Below, piece by piece: positions 12,347 through 22,341 of a stretch of DNA of 64,000 nt. The notes beneath the pieces were generated by a model. The model ran no database searches. It worked only from the letters and a program-made list of their open reading frames with translations, and was not told the DNA's origin. Each line of letters opens with the position of its first letter. The stretch's first letter is position 1. A program made the translations under genes and the position numbers. The stretch is from Geranomyces variabilis (taxonomy: Eukaryota > Chytridiomycota > Chytridiomycetes > Spizellomycetales > Powellomycetaceae). The stretch covers positions 982,728 to 1,046,727 of the forward strand of contig JADGJP010000001.1 of assembly GCA_027603065.1 (NCBI GenBank), read 5' to 3'.

Positions 12347-13357
12347 ATGTCTTTCGGTGGCTTTTATGAGGATGATCAGCACCATCTGATGCAAGCAGCG
12401 CGCGCGGGCCAGGCATCGTCCTTTCATGAAACATATCGGTGCTACTCGGCGGCAATGATGCAGTCTCGGGCGGAACGGCCCGAGCTTCTTTACGGCGGAA
12501 AAATCGTCATTCCACAGTCGGCGCTGCACAAGCTCTCCAACCTTCACCTGTCATGGCCGCTGCTGTTCAAACTGACGAATAATGCGCAGGATCGGTCCAC
12601 GCACTCGGGCGTGCTCGAGTTTACCGCCGAAGAAGGCCGTGTGTATCTTCCACAGTGGATGATGCAGACACTTCTGTTGCAGGAAGGCCAGTTCGTCGAT
12701 ATTAAGAACGCGGAGCTCCCATTGGGTGCCTTTGTGAAAATTCAGCCTCAACACGTCGAATTTTTGGAAATCACTGACCCCAAAGCGGTGCTGGAACAAG
12801 CGCTGCGCAACTTCTCCACCCTGACCGTCGGCGACATCCTGTCATTCAAATACAACGACAAGCTCTACGATATTCTCGTACTGGAAACCAAGCCCGCGGG
12901 CCAGGGTATCTCGATTATCGAGACGGACCTTGAAGTTGATTTTGCTCCACCGGTCGGCTACGTTGAGCCGACGCCGCAATATAAGCCTACCGCACTATCA
13001 GGAGCACGAACCGACGTATTAAAGGGAAGCACAACAAGCATAGAGAAGCACACTGTCGCCGAGGACATTGGATTCAAACCATTTGCGGGCTCCGGACAGC
13101 GACTAAATGGGAAGAGCCGCGGTGACGCCGAGAACGCAAAATCGCTATCAGACAATAGCAACATTCCGGCAGCTCTGCGCCTGCCACCAGGGAAGCTGTT
13201 TTTTGGATACCCCGTGGTGCCGGTTAAAAAGACTGGTGAGAACGGCGACACCGAGTCGTCAGATACACCGAAACACCTGTTTACGGGCGCTGGTCAGACC
13301 TTGAAAGCGGCACGCAAAGGTGCGGCAGGATCTCCGTCGACATCGTCGAAAAAATAA
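12347..13357 (+). CDS. UFD1: UFD1, ubiquitin fusion degradation protein
   Basis: Single-exon gene of 336 aa. Ufd1 pairs with Npl4 as the substrate adaptor of the Cdc48/p97 ATPase, pulling ubiquitinated proteins from membranes and complexes for the proteasome. The N-terminal double-psi barrel region is well conserved: GGKIVIPQSAL, then LTNNAQDRSTHSGVLEF, YLPQWMM, and FVKIQPQHVEFLEI. The following NFSTLTVGDIL and IIETDLEVDFAPPVGY segments are also hallmark sequences. The C-terminal tail is Ser/Lys-rich and poorly conserved, as usual. The start at MSFGGFY fits the family N-terminus; an upstream in-frame extension crosses the divergent promoter and is not credible. Confidence 0.96.
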   Translation: MSFGGFYEDDQHHLMQAARAGQASSFHETYRCYSAAMMQSRAERPELLYGGKIVIPQSALHKLSNLHLSWPLLFKLTNNAQDRSTHSGVLEFTAEEGRVYLPQWMMQTLLLQEGQFVDIKNAELPLGAFVKIQPQHVEFLEITDPKAVLEQALRNFSTLTVGDILSFKYNDKLYDILVLETKPAGQGISIIETDLEVDFAPPVGYVEPTPQYKPTALSGARTDVLKGSTTSIEKHTVAEDIGFKPFAGSGQRLNGKSRGDAENAKSLSDNSNIPAALRLPPGKLFFGYPVVPVKKTGENGDTESSDTPKHLFTGAGQTLKAARKGAAGSPSTSSKK

Positions 13358-13998
13358 TTTGCAGGGGCGTTTCCAATACACCGACGCTACTCACGCGAAA
13401 ATGAAGGAATGCCTCACCATGGAGGAAAGCGCATGGGATTTGTCCTCATTCATGATTGTTTGTGATGCCTGAATGCAATGTTGAATGTCTTACTTCTTAA
13501 TAAATGCGTTCGCCTCAAACTGAGGAGCCCTCGCGGCTAAAATCAATAGATGTGACAGTTTGAGACCGTGAAATGATGGCAGTCCCCACTCACAAGCGTG
13601 CGTGAGCGTCTCGAGCTGCGACCCGTCCATCCGAGCCTTCTCTTCGAGACGGACTGAGGGCAATTAGGAAAAGAGTTGGGTCGGGTACCAGCAAGTGTCT
13701 GCCGGTCATGTTGCTCTTTGACAGTCCCAGGCCTGTTCTTGTTTAAATCCCCACCTGAACAGATTTTTCCTGTCGTCTGTTCATTTTTTTGCATGTAAGG
13801 CAAAGATGTTCAGTGGGCACTGCCAACGGCGGCGAACTGTGCCAAGGAGCGAAGCGCTGTGCAAATGTTCAGCATGGTTGCGGACAGCTGCAACCTGACA
13901 GCCGGCGGCGTGCGCGTTTTGACAGCTACCGACCGCCACGCACCCATCACCAGTTCTCCATTACCGAGCTCCCCCACACATACCCAAGCACACACGCC
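13358..13998. other. Intergenic region UFD1-TTC16 (641 bp)
   Basis: Holds the UFD1 3' UTR and the TTC16 promoter or leader. Only short, unsupported ORFs occur on both strands. I see no RNA gene or repeat here. Confidence 0.5.
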
Positions 13999-16356
13999 AT
14001 GGCAGAGGCCAAGACACCCTATCGTCCGCAGACTACGCCTCTTGTTCGACCTGGAGTCCAAATGGTCGAAGATCGGGCGCAGGAGTAGTGCGTATCAGAA
14101 GTACCTGTGCTGCGAACAATCCGAGGTTATCTTACCGCCAACTTCCTTCAGCGATACTCGCGGGCATGCTCCAAGCGAAGACCCAGCAGCAGCAATCGCG
14201 AGCTTCAGCCGGGCAATCCACCTCCTGCCAGATGAGCCTACTTTCTATTGGCACCGCGCAGAGGCGTACCTCAAGGTGCTAGATTTCGAATCGGCAATTG
14301 CAAACTTTCGACAGCACGGTGTTCTCGTCAACACGCTACGGACGACGACCGCTTGGGAACGCTCCCTTCTCGTTCGCCCACTCACGGCAGATAGCGGCTC
14401 TTTTGACTACCCCTATGGATCGCGTTACGTTATGCAGCGAAGGCTTGCTCCTGTGGTGTATACCTGGGGACAATGTCTGCTCGACCGGAAGCGGTTTCAG
14501 GAAGCACTCAAGATGTTTGAGTATGCAGCATCGCTCGGGATGAAGATGGAGAGCATTCTTTTAAGATGGTGAGGCATTTTGCATGCGAAGAGCTCAGCTT
14601 TGGCGAAGCTCATGATTTGTTGAAAGCGTTTTGGCAAACATAGGTCTGGGACTTTATGAGACTGCGCTGGAAATTTTGTACAAGCTCACTGAAGGGACCA
14701 GCGATAACATCGAGCTGTTTATCCTCCGTGCCAAAATTTATAAGCATTTGGGCAATGTGAGCATATGAGCATGCCCGGACAACTATCAATATTTACTGAA
14801 AACTGCTCATATCGCTAGGTGGAATCAACACATCTTGATGTGCAACGCTCCATCAAGATTAATCCTGATCACCCAGAACTCCCAGAGCTGCTGAAGTTTA
14901 CCCTAACAACTGCGATACAATACAAAAATCGGGCGTCGTATCAGATGTTGCAAGGTTCGCCGAATGTGGCCATCCAATATCTAACATATGCAATGGACCT
15001 TGATCCTGATGATTGGATGTTGTACTTAAAGCGGTAAGTGCAGGCAAGCGAGTACACCTTGCCCCAGCCTAGAAAGCAGCTGACGCTACTTTTCAGTGGC
15101 GCGCTTCTGGCCGATATTGCTCAATATGACTGCGCAATACAGGACCTGGAGAGAGTGCTGCAACAGCCCGACGTCAGCACAACAACTGTACAAGAAGTGA
15201 GAGACAAATTGGCCAGAATCCATGTACAAATAGGCCTTGAAGCATACCAGTAAGATCAACAAGCTGACCGTAGTCAGGATGACAGCACACTGATGTGAAA
15301 ATAGCCACTATGACCTTGTCGGAGCAGTGCATTCCTTCACAACTGCCTTGGACTACCAACCGCAGGACCCGGGAACTTGGAAAAAAAGAGGCGGTGGGTC
15401 ATTCTTTTCTCTGATGTTTCCCTGTCGACAATGCTCATTCGCCTTGTTTACAGACTGCTATCTGGCGTTGCGCAATCTGCCAAATAGTATTGCCGACTTC
15501 GCTAAGGCTGTGGAGCTTAATCCAGACGATATCAAGTGTCGCGAGCGTTGCGCTTTGCTGTGGGCAACTATTGCTGATAAGCTGTTAGCGGATGGAGAAT
15601 GGACTCTTTCCATCGAGATATGGACAACGGTGAGCCACGACGTTGCGGGCGTCATCGAAACCGCTACTGACCTGAGGTCTGGCAGGCGATCAATTACAAT
15701 AGCACGGTTGCCGAGTATTACTTTCGCAGAGGCCGCGCGTTTTACATGAAAGAGGTATGAAGGACCCCGTTTTACCGTTTTTGACAGCACAGTCATCTCA
15801 TTATGTCCAACAATGAATAGTGTATCGATGAAGCCCGGCGTGATCTGTACCTCGCCCGCCAGCTAGACCCAGATAATATTGAGATTTCCGCGATGCTATC
15901 GCAGTTAACCAGCGGTCCTCCGCTTCTCAACACTACGCCATTTCCAGCGCAACGCATTGTAAAACAATCGATTCCGGTTGCATTGATTCCGGCAAACGAG
16001 CCTGGGCTAGTCGGTAAGCGTTCGGCACCCCCATATTCATTACGCCCTTCTCATCAGGTCAGGTTCCATTTCCAGGAAAGTCGATTACAGGGCAGGTTCC
16101 ATCATCTCTTCCGCCCTTTCTAAGCATTGGGGAGAGCCAAGATCATGTTCTTTCTCTTCCGCCGCTATCCCTTCCTAAGCTTTCTGTGAAAGAAGGCGGC
16201 CCCAAAGCGTTCGAACGCCCTAGTGGGGCCTTTGCCCCGGGCCACGCACTCAGCAGTAAACCCAAAGCGGGTTCAAACCCACCAACAAGATCTCATAGCG
16301 ACCGAGGAGTGCCCGACTTCGAGCTAGCGGCATTGGCGGCGCGACTTCTCATATAA
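13999..16356 (+). CDS. TTC16: TTC16-like tetratricopeptide repeat protein
   Basis: Eleven short exons encode 585 aa: 13999-14087, 14152-14318, 14391-14568, 14627-14756, 14819-15033, 15097-15249, 15305-15393, 15454-15629, 15686-15754, 15821-16013, 16058-16356. Every junction keeps phase. The product is a chain of TPR repeats that follows human TTC16 repeat by repeat: FSRAIHLLPDEPTFYWHRAE, YTWGQCLLDRKRFQEAL, LFILRAKIYKHLGN, YLTYAMDLDPDDWMLYLKRG, KKRGDCYLALRN, FAKAVELNPDD, EARRDLYLARQLDPDN. TTC16 is a little-studied protein with expression linked to ciliated cells and sperm, so a flagellar role here is inference. The second intron (14319-14390, 72 nt) has no stop and is a multiple of three, so retention would be silent for the frame. 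The non-repetitive C-terminus is Pro/Ser-rich. It is convergent with the next gene, 84 bp away. Confidence 0.82.
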
Positions 16357-16440
16357 CAGAGATCGGTATCGTCTCTCGCATCGTTTGTGCCGTCGACGAG
16401 GAGTGAACACAAGAAGCAGCAGATAGCGCGTTCTGCAGTA

Positions 16441-17294
16441 CTATTCTTCCTCCTTCTGCTGCATGACAGGAAGTTTGGTTGGCAATGAACCAACACCCGG
16501 GATCCAAAATACGTCCAGACGCCTTTGGCCATCGTATTTCACCGATTCGCCCGTTTGCCAGGCGTAGCCATCTTCCAGTGCACCAATAAGCAGCGAAGCG
16601 CCTGCGCCAAACAGCAGTGCATATTTTGCATACTGACGCGTTAACCCACCTGTACGGGAGAAAAGGAAGTCAGGAGTCAGAGGCGAGAAAGAACAGGACA
16701 GGACTTTATGACGCTCTTACTAGCTAATGAGAACGTTCCGGCAGTCAGCAATCCAGCGCCGACAGTTGCAACCCACGACTCTCTCCCAATCGCCGTTTCC
16801 ACCAGTGCCTCTGCAACGCCAAATCCGGCGCAAATCGCGCCAAACCTTGCAGCGCCTTTCATTCCACCCACAAAACCCGCATGAGCGATCTCGTAGTTCT
16901 TATACCGATGGTAGAAATACCATCCCGCGACAGTCTTGGGCAAACGGTGTGCGTTTTCCGCCAAAAACTGGAACGAGCGGGTACGTCCAGCGAGATAAAA
17001 AGACGAAACAAAACCGCCGAGGGCCCCGGCTAGGCCAAGGTGAGTGGACCAGAGGACCTCTGGCGTGAGCAGGGCGCGTGCGTCGGCACGAGCGATACCG
17101 TGGCGGGCAAAGAGATAGGCGGGAAGGTGCGGGAGGCAAGCTAGCGACGGCGGGAGAGAAGAGGAGCTGAGGGCGGACGAAGCCGCCGGCAAAAGCGAGG
17201 ATGCCGATGGCGATAATGAAGATGCTTGCCAGGCCGGCGGCATCTGCTGTGGTGGCAGCTGCTGCGGACTGTGTGTCGTTGATGCGGTGGCCAT
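16441..17294 (-). CDS. Tim17/Tim22/Tim23-family-like mitochondrial membrane protein
   Basis: Two exons (17294-16721 and 16649-16441) encode 260 aa. After a Pro/Ser/Ala-rich N-terminus the protein has several Gly/Ala-rich hydrophobic segments (LGLAGALGGFVSSFYLAG, HAGFVGGMKGAARFGAICAG, VATVGAGLLTAGTFSLAS, YALLFGAGASLLIGAL). The GxxGG/GxxxG pattern and the stretch AHAGFVGGMKGAARFGA resemble the Tim17/Tim22/Tim23 superfamily, including the complex I assembly factor TIMMDC1. An inner mitochondrial membrane location and an assembly or translocation role follow from that resemblance and are inference. The start is the ATG at 17294 (MATAST), 160 bp from the divergent bZIP gene. The specific subfamily is not settled. 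Confidence 0.6.
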
Positions 17295-17454
17295 TGTGCG
17301 CAAGACTTGTGGAAGAGAAAGCAATGAGAAATGCGCGACGTGGCAATTTCAAAAGTCCATCAATCCTCCCGTTGCGGTACATCCTCTTATCTCTGCTTTA
17401 TCGGGTACCTGCTCTCAGTGCGAGTTCTACTCAATAATTAACTCGCTCTCCTCG
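17295..17454. promoter_or_regulatory. Divergent promoter region Tim17-like / bZIP
   Basis: 160 bp between two divergent start codons. No motif is recognised with confidence. Confidence 0.45.
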
Positions 17455-18867
17455 ATGGACGAACTGAACAACGACGTGGAGGCGACCGCCAGCTACACCA
17501 ATGAGCTCAACACGTTTCTGAACCTTGACACGCCTTTTGCCGCAGGGAACGACCCGGGCGACACCTGCAACGGCACAGCCGCCGCTGCGGAAGAAGCGGT
17601 CGCCTCCGTTGGTATTGACGACATTCAAGAATTGGGATTTAGCCTGTCGGAACCTTATCAGTACGACCTGGGCAGCACCGCAGCTTTGGAGGCGACGCCC
17701 GATGAGTGTGCTCAGCAATGGGCACCTGCTTCGTGCTTGTACGATCCGTCTCTGAGCTCTCCACTTCCGGAATTCTCAGAGTCCATCGCACCGCGCGATA
17801 TTCACGCGGCAGAGTCTGCCTGGGGAGCAGGTCTTGTGGACCCGAATGTCTTTTCGCAACCGGCGCAGCCTCCTGAATGCAGTACCGATACCGACGTGGA
17901 CGAAATTGCTAAGATTGAAATGAGCGACCGGAATAGCGAATCACCTTCGAAGCAAAGGAGCGCCTTCATTACCGACTCCGACGATGGCCAGGATTTCGAG
18001 GACGTGAAGGTTAAGAAAGAACCCGTTACGAAAAAGAAAACCAAGCGCGCGACAGCCCCAGCTGCCTCTGCCTTGACAAAACCGACCAAGGTCGCCAAAG
18101 CGCCAGCTTCCAAGCGGCCGACTACGCGCAAGCGCCGCAGGGTGACCTTAGAAACGGGAGCAGTGGATGAGGAGAACGTCGCGTTGGTTTCCTCCTCAAC
18201 GGTTGAAGACCATGACGACGATGAATCATCTAGCCGCGGAATCGGCAAGTACAGTCTGGACGGTATTGGATACGGCCTCGATGATCTTCGTAAATTTGTG
18301 GACGAGCTAGAGAACGACGCGACAATCACGCCTAAGGAGAAGCGGCAGCTGCGTAACAAGCTTAGCGCGCGCAATTTCCGTGTCCGCCGTAAGGAGTACG
18401 TCACCCAGTTGGAGACGCAGCTCAAAGAAGTCAGCCTCGCCAGGGACACGCTGGCTGCGCGTAACAAGGAATTGGAGTGTGAGAATAGCGACCTGATTGC
18501 TAAATTGGCCGCGATGAGCCTCAAGGCATCGAATGCGGCAACCTCGCGTTCCAGCAGCCCCACCACGGCATCGTCCTCTCGCCAAAGGGCAGCTACGCAA
18601 GCTTCCACCTCATCCTTCCCTTACCCCCTCCACCAAGGCTCGCGCATCCAAGTGCACACCGTTCGTCTTCCGGAACCCAGCTACGCCTGCCGTCCAGTCT
18701 CGCCGAGCAAGGCTGCTGCGGCTGCATTCTTGGACCTTGTCGCTCGCGTCGCCATGAAAGATCAACCGCACTCGCCGTCACGCGGGTCTGGCGCCCGAGA
18801 CGCGTTCAGAAAACTGGATCGGCCAGCTGCTTTTGTTCCGATGGGCGTTCTCGTCGCTGCCAGTTAA
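17455..18867 (+). CDS. bZIP transcription factor
   Basis: Single exon, 470 aa, starting at MDELNND. A bZIP domain lies at about residues 295-355. The basic region follows the Nxx[SA]AxxFR pattern (N301, R309; context NKLSARNFRVRRKEY), and leucine-spaced heptads come after it (QLETQL, LAARNKELECEN, LIAKL). This basic-region form with Phe before Arg occurs in fungal bZIPs. The N-terminal half is acidic and Ser-rich, a plausible activation region, followed by a Lys/Arg/Pro-rich stretch likely to carry a nuclear signal. The segment VKVKKEPV (about residue 185) fits a psiKxE sumoylation motif. Target genes cannot be predicted from sequence. It is convergent with FIS1 (223 bp apart). Confidence 0.88.
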   Translation: MDELNNDVEATASYTNELNTFLNLDTPFAAGNDPGDTCNGTAAAAEEAVASVGIDDIQELGFSLSEPYQYDLGSTAALEATPDECAQQWAPASCLYDPSLSSPLPEFSESIAPRDIHAAESAWGAGLVDPNVFSQPAQPPECSTDTDVDEIAKIEMSDRNSESPSKQRSAFITDSDDGQDFEDVKVKKEPVTKKKTKRATAPAASALTKPTKVAKAPASKRPTTRKRRRVTLETGAVDEENVALVSSSTVEDHDDDESSSRGIGKYSLDGIGYGLDDLRKFVDELENDATITPKEKRQLRNKLSARNFRVRRKEYVTQLETQLKEVSLARDTLAARNKELECENSDLIAKLAAMSLKASNAATSRSSSPTTASSSRQRAATQASTSSFPYPLHQGSRIQVHTVRLPEPSYACRPVSPSKAAAAAFLDLVARVAMKDQPHSPSRGSGARDAFRKLDRPAAFVPMGVLVAAS

Positions 18868-19090
18868 GCTGGTTAGTCTTGCGGTGGGCAATTTCACGAC
18901 AGCAAGGATTTTGGTGTTTTGGTTCTCAGATATGTAGGCGATTTCGTTCGGTGGTTGGTATTGAGATGAAGTCCGGCCAAATTGTAATGTGAAGAATTTT
19001 TGAAGGCCGGCTAGTTTGTGCCCACTTCTTTCATAGTTCTCTTACAGTTGTGAGTAACTACCTCCGTGGTACTCTGCATATGCTACACTT

Positions 19091-19954
19091 CTATCTGTCG
19101 CGCTGCTTCATCAGCGTGGCTGTCAACACGCCTACGGCGGCGATAGCCGCTCCAACGATGGCCATCCCAACGAGACCCTCTGAACATCCGGCAAAAGGAC
19201 GGTTAGTTTCTTGTTGGAGGAAGGGGTCCAACGACCGCCCGCCAGATGCGCCTGTGGAACTATACCTGATTTGACCTTCTCATCAATCAGCGTCCTGAGA
19301 GCGATGGCTTGCGAGTTTCGAGCCTCGAGTTGCAAAAGAGTCTCATTGTACTTCCGCGAGTTCTATGGAGATGGAAGCATGCCGCAATTAGCGCGGTGCC
19401 CTCACACACTCGCCGCCATTCCGAGCTTACCCTGTAATTTCCAAGCTTGTATTCACCCAACGCGATGTAGTAAAGGCATTCCCGGCGGCGACTCGGAAGG
19501 TCCCGATATATATCTAAGGATGACCGCGGACGTTCAGCGCTAGGTCATGTGAAGAAGCTCCGCTCCCTAAAAATGCTGCCTAGATTCACAGCAACACCAA
19601 GCGCAGAGCATGGAATCTTACCATGCAATAATTTGATTCCCTCCTCCTGGTCCGACCGCGAGTGGCTCCTTACTGCAAGCGATCATCAGTACCAGCACGT
19701 TCAGAAAAAAAGACACGTTTCCAGACCCTGGCCTCATTCGCATGAGCCTTCCAGCACACACCGAGTGCCCATGCATAGTTGAACTTGGTTTGAGGCCGCG
19801 GCTTTTCGCCTTCTTGGAGGTAGGATTCGCGGAGCACCTACACAGGTCAAGTTAGTAGTTTTCCTCGCTCGTTTTCACAGAGTGCACCCCTTACCTGCAG
19901 CTCCTCTGCGCTCAGCGATACTTCGGCCTCGTGGGCATAAGGCAGGGTGTCCAT
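19091..19954 (-). CDS. FIS1: FIS1, mitochondrial fission protein
   Basis: Six exons (19954-19895, 19837-19762, 19672-19622, 19513-19431, 19362-19266, 19179-19091) encode 151 aa, the usual Fis1 length. Fis1 is a tail-anchored outer-membrane protein of mitochondria and peroxisomes that recruits dynamin-type fission machinery. The TPR-like fold is visible in [37 protein letters not shown] and [21 protein letters not shown]-terminal membrane helix ([19 protein letters not shown]) is followed by a short basic tail (MKQRDR), as expected for tail anchors. All exon phases agree. It is divergent from the pinin gene across 206 bp. Confidence 0.93.
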
Positions 19955-20160
19955 TGGATTATGATTGGGTGAGAGAAGGTGTTTTTGTGGGTTGGGGCTG
20001 AGAGGATGAGGCTTTCTTGGAGGTTGAGGGAAGACTGATGGTTGAGTTCGTGACGTGACAACCAGCGCTGCGACTATTGTTAGAGACCTGCCTGCTGCGC
20101 TGAGCGTTTCCATTTCCCTAGTGTTTGTTCTCTGCCGTGAGTCCAGCGACTGACTTCGCA
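19955..20160. promoter_or_regulatory. Divergent promoter region FIS1 / pinin
   Basis: 206 bp between divergent starts. On the FIS1 side it is T/G-rich (A/C-rich on the sense strand), but no defined box is claimed. Confidence 0.45.
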
Positions 20161-21177
20161 ATGATGACCGACGTCCAACCACAAGCAGCTACACCGATGG
20201 ATACAGAAGGCGACAAAACCGAAACGCCGCAAGATGCTGCTCAGTAAGTATGAAGTGAAAGCGAAGGCCCTCAGTATTTTGGCCCTCATTCGAACCCGCT
20301 CGTTAACCCTTGTCTGGCTCGTCTACAGACCAACAAACAAACGGGAGATGGGTAGGGATGAAGAGGAGGGCTCCATTGCGGAGCCACGGATGACCATCCA
20401 CGGGGAGATGGTATATTGATTTGGCAGAACGCAAAACTCAGACGCCACCAAATTTGACCATGGTCCTTGCTTTTAACTTGCAGAAGCGCCCGCGGCTCAG
20501 TATGGACGATAAACTCGCAAAGCGGTCAAAACGGATGTTTGGGATGTTAAATGGGACGCTGATGTTGGCTAAAAAATCCACGGAGCGGAAATCAGAAGCG
20601 GTGGGTAGGCCTGAGGCTTACGCGTGAGGGTCTCCTTTTGGTATCATAGCGCTGAACATCTGGTTTACTTTGACGTCACCAGGAAAAGCGTAGAGACGAG
20701 CTGGAAGAAAAGCTGGCAGAGAAGCTGAAGCAGGAAAAGGAAAAGCTCTCTGAAGCCTACAAACAGGAACTGGAGGCGAAACAGGCCGCGGTCAAACTTC
20801 GGCGGCAGGAGGAAGACAAGGCGCGGGAACAGCAGACGGTTTGACATCCCAAGCACTCTCTTATACGCACACCTGGTCGCTGTTTGTTTATCTTTCCCTT
20901 TTGACTTTTGACTTTTCAGAAAGAGGTTTTGCGAGCAAATCGAGCGAACATGGCTAAGTATTTACAAACGAAATCGCAACCGCCGCTGTACTTCCTACCG
21001 AAAACTCCAAACGAAGCTATTGTCTCCTTGCTTGCTGATGCAACACGCGCGCTAGTCATGGATTTGGAGAAGGAGCGCGTCCTCGAGCTGAACGCCGCGT
21101 CAGAGCCGGAGAAAGATGAAATACACTCCGCAAAGGAGTTGATGGATGTAGATCAATCAAGCGAAGGCGTATATTAG
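20161..21177 (+). CDS. PNN: Pinin/SDK/memA-domain protein
   Basis: Five exons (20161-20243, 20329-20410, 20484-20600, 20683-20838, 20920-21177) encode 231 aa. Pinin is a nuclear protein associated with the spliceosome and exon-junction complex. The diagnostic segment is KRSKRMFGMLNGTLMLAKK, followed by a long charged coiled coil (EKRRDELEEKLAEKL, EAYKQELEAKQ) and YFLPKTPNEA. It is shorter than animal pinins and lacks their long C-terminal tails. Exon 2 codes for an acidic spacer and is the least conserved part, so its borders are less certain. The donor of intron 4 is GTTTGA, a weak site. It ends 50 bp from the convergent methyltransferase-like gene. Confidence 0.85.
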
Positions 21178-21188
21178 GAAGTTTGAAA

Positions 21189-21206
21189 CACGGCTTTTCA
21201 GCCGTG
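21189..21206. other. Perfect 7-bp hairpin between two convergent stop codons
   Basis: CACGGCT, a TTTC loop, then AGCCGTG. It lies in the 50-bp gap between the pinin and methyltransferase-like coding regions, so it would be in both 3' UTRs. Confidence 0.6.
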
Positions 21207-21227
21207 AGACGGCTCTGCTTTCATTCT

Positions 21228-22176
21228 TCATTTTCTAATTTTTGCCACCGTTACCCAGTTTGCCGTCACTGGCCCTAGCACACTATGCTGTCCAACCTCA
21301 ACCTTCCAATCACCCTCGCTTTGATCAAGCTCCTCTCTTGCTGCTTCAACCATAGTCAAAATTTCCTGCGCCGTCCGAGTTCGCAACGCACTTGTAATGC
21401 CATCGACCATGACGATCAAAGGTACGATAGGCAATACAAACGTGAAAAACATATGTGTCCAGGAACGTCGCAAGCCGGGCGTGAGTAATGTGACAATCAT
21501 TGTGATTGGAAACAGGATAACAAGCGATAAAATGGTGACGAGCGTGCGTGATTGCAACTCAAATATTCTAGCAGACCGAAATATTGCAAAATGTCAGCCT
21601 CTACTGTCATTGACTGCATATTAGAGCACTCACTTACCCGATGCCGTCTCCGTTTGCCATGGCGCTTTTGACAACTCGCTTTGCAAGCACGTCATCGAAA
21701 TGATGAAATGACAAGAAAAATGCCCGGAATGCCTTCATATTCCTGACGGTTGCTGGAGGATCGGTAGCATCCACGCTATTCTCAATGAACTTGAGCCTCG
21801 GTCGCCCAGCAGCGGCCTGCTGCCAAGCAGGAACGTCCGGAAATAGATCCGTCATGTAAAAGTCGACTCGGTCGCTGTTGCCCGCGTGAACCCTGGCGTT
21901 GTAAGTCCGCTCAATCGCTGGAACGGGACCGCCGCTTCCCGAGCAGCTGTCCATCACGCAGGACGCCCCACTCCGGGCCACGGCACGGCGGATTGGCGGC
22001 AAAACCGCATTGATTGGTGAAGTGAAGCCAGCAGTCGTGAGGATGGTGAGCAGCGGCTCCCCAAAGTCAGACTCCCAGAATGCGGTGAGCACGCGGCTGA
22101 CTGAATGCCGAATGACCGATGGGACCCATGGCTGCTCGTGGAACTCAATAAGGTGGAGCCGGGGAATGAAAGTCAT
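21228..22176 (-). CDS. Methyltransferase-like protein with C-terminal membrane segments
   Basis: Two exons (22176-21638 and 21567-21228) encode 292 aa. The first half has a class I SAM-methyltransferase-like pattern: a glycine-rich motif MDSCSGSGGPVP, an acidic motif FYMTDLFPD, and a conserved FLSFHHFDD segment. This recalls a bacterial and fungal family of unknown function annotated as putative methyltransferases. The second half has two to three hydrophobic helices (LVTILSLVILFPITMIVTLL, MFFTFVLPIVPLIVMVDGI) and then RTRTAQEILTMV, also typical of that family. Substrate and membrane are unknown. I chose the ATG at 22176 (MTFIPRLHLIEFHEQPW) because that segment is the family N-terminus. It is divergent from the next gene across 165 bp. 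Confidence 0.68.
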
Positions 22177-22341
22177 CTGGGGAGGACGGATGACCGACCA
22201 CACGGTGCCGAATTCTTCTGTTGCCGCATATGGTCACGGAGACCAGTGCTAAATTTAGGATGACATTTCTGACAGCATGCTTGCTCACTGTGCTTTCTGT
22301 CTTCTTTCGCTTCTCTGGACTTTCTATCACAACCTCCAGCA
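22177..22341. promoter_or_regulatory. Divergent promoter region, methyltransferase-like / unknown gene
   Basis: 165 bp between divergent starts; nothing specific recognised. Confidence 0.4.

Noticed and set aside
17802-18608. 268-codon minus-strand ORF opposite the bZIP gene
   Set aside because: Shadow of the bZIP coding sequence; Ser/Leu/Arg-rich translation with no family features.
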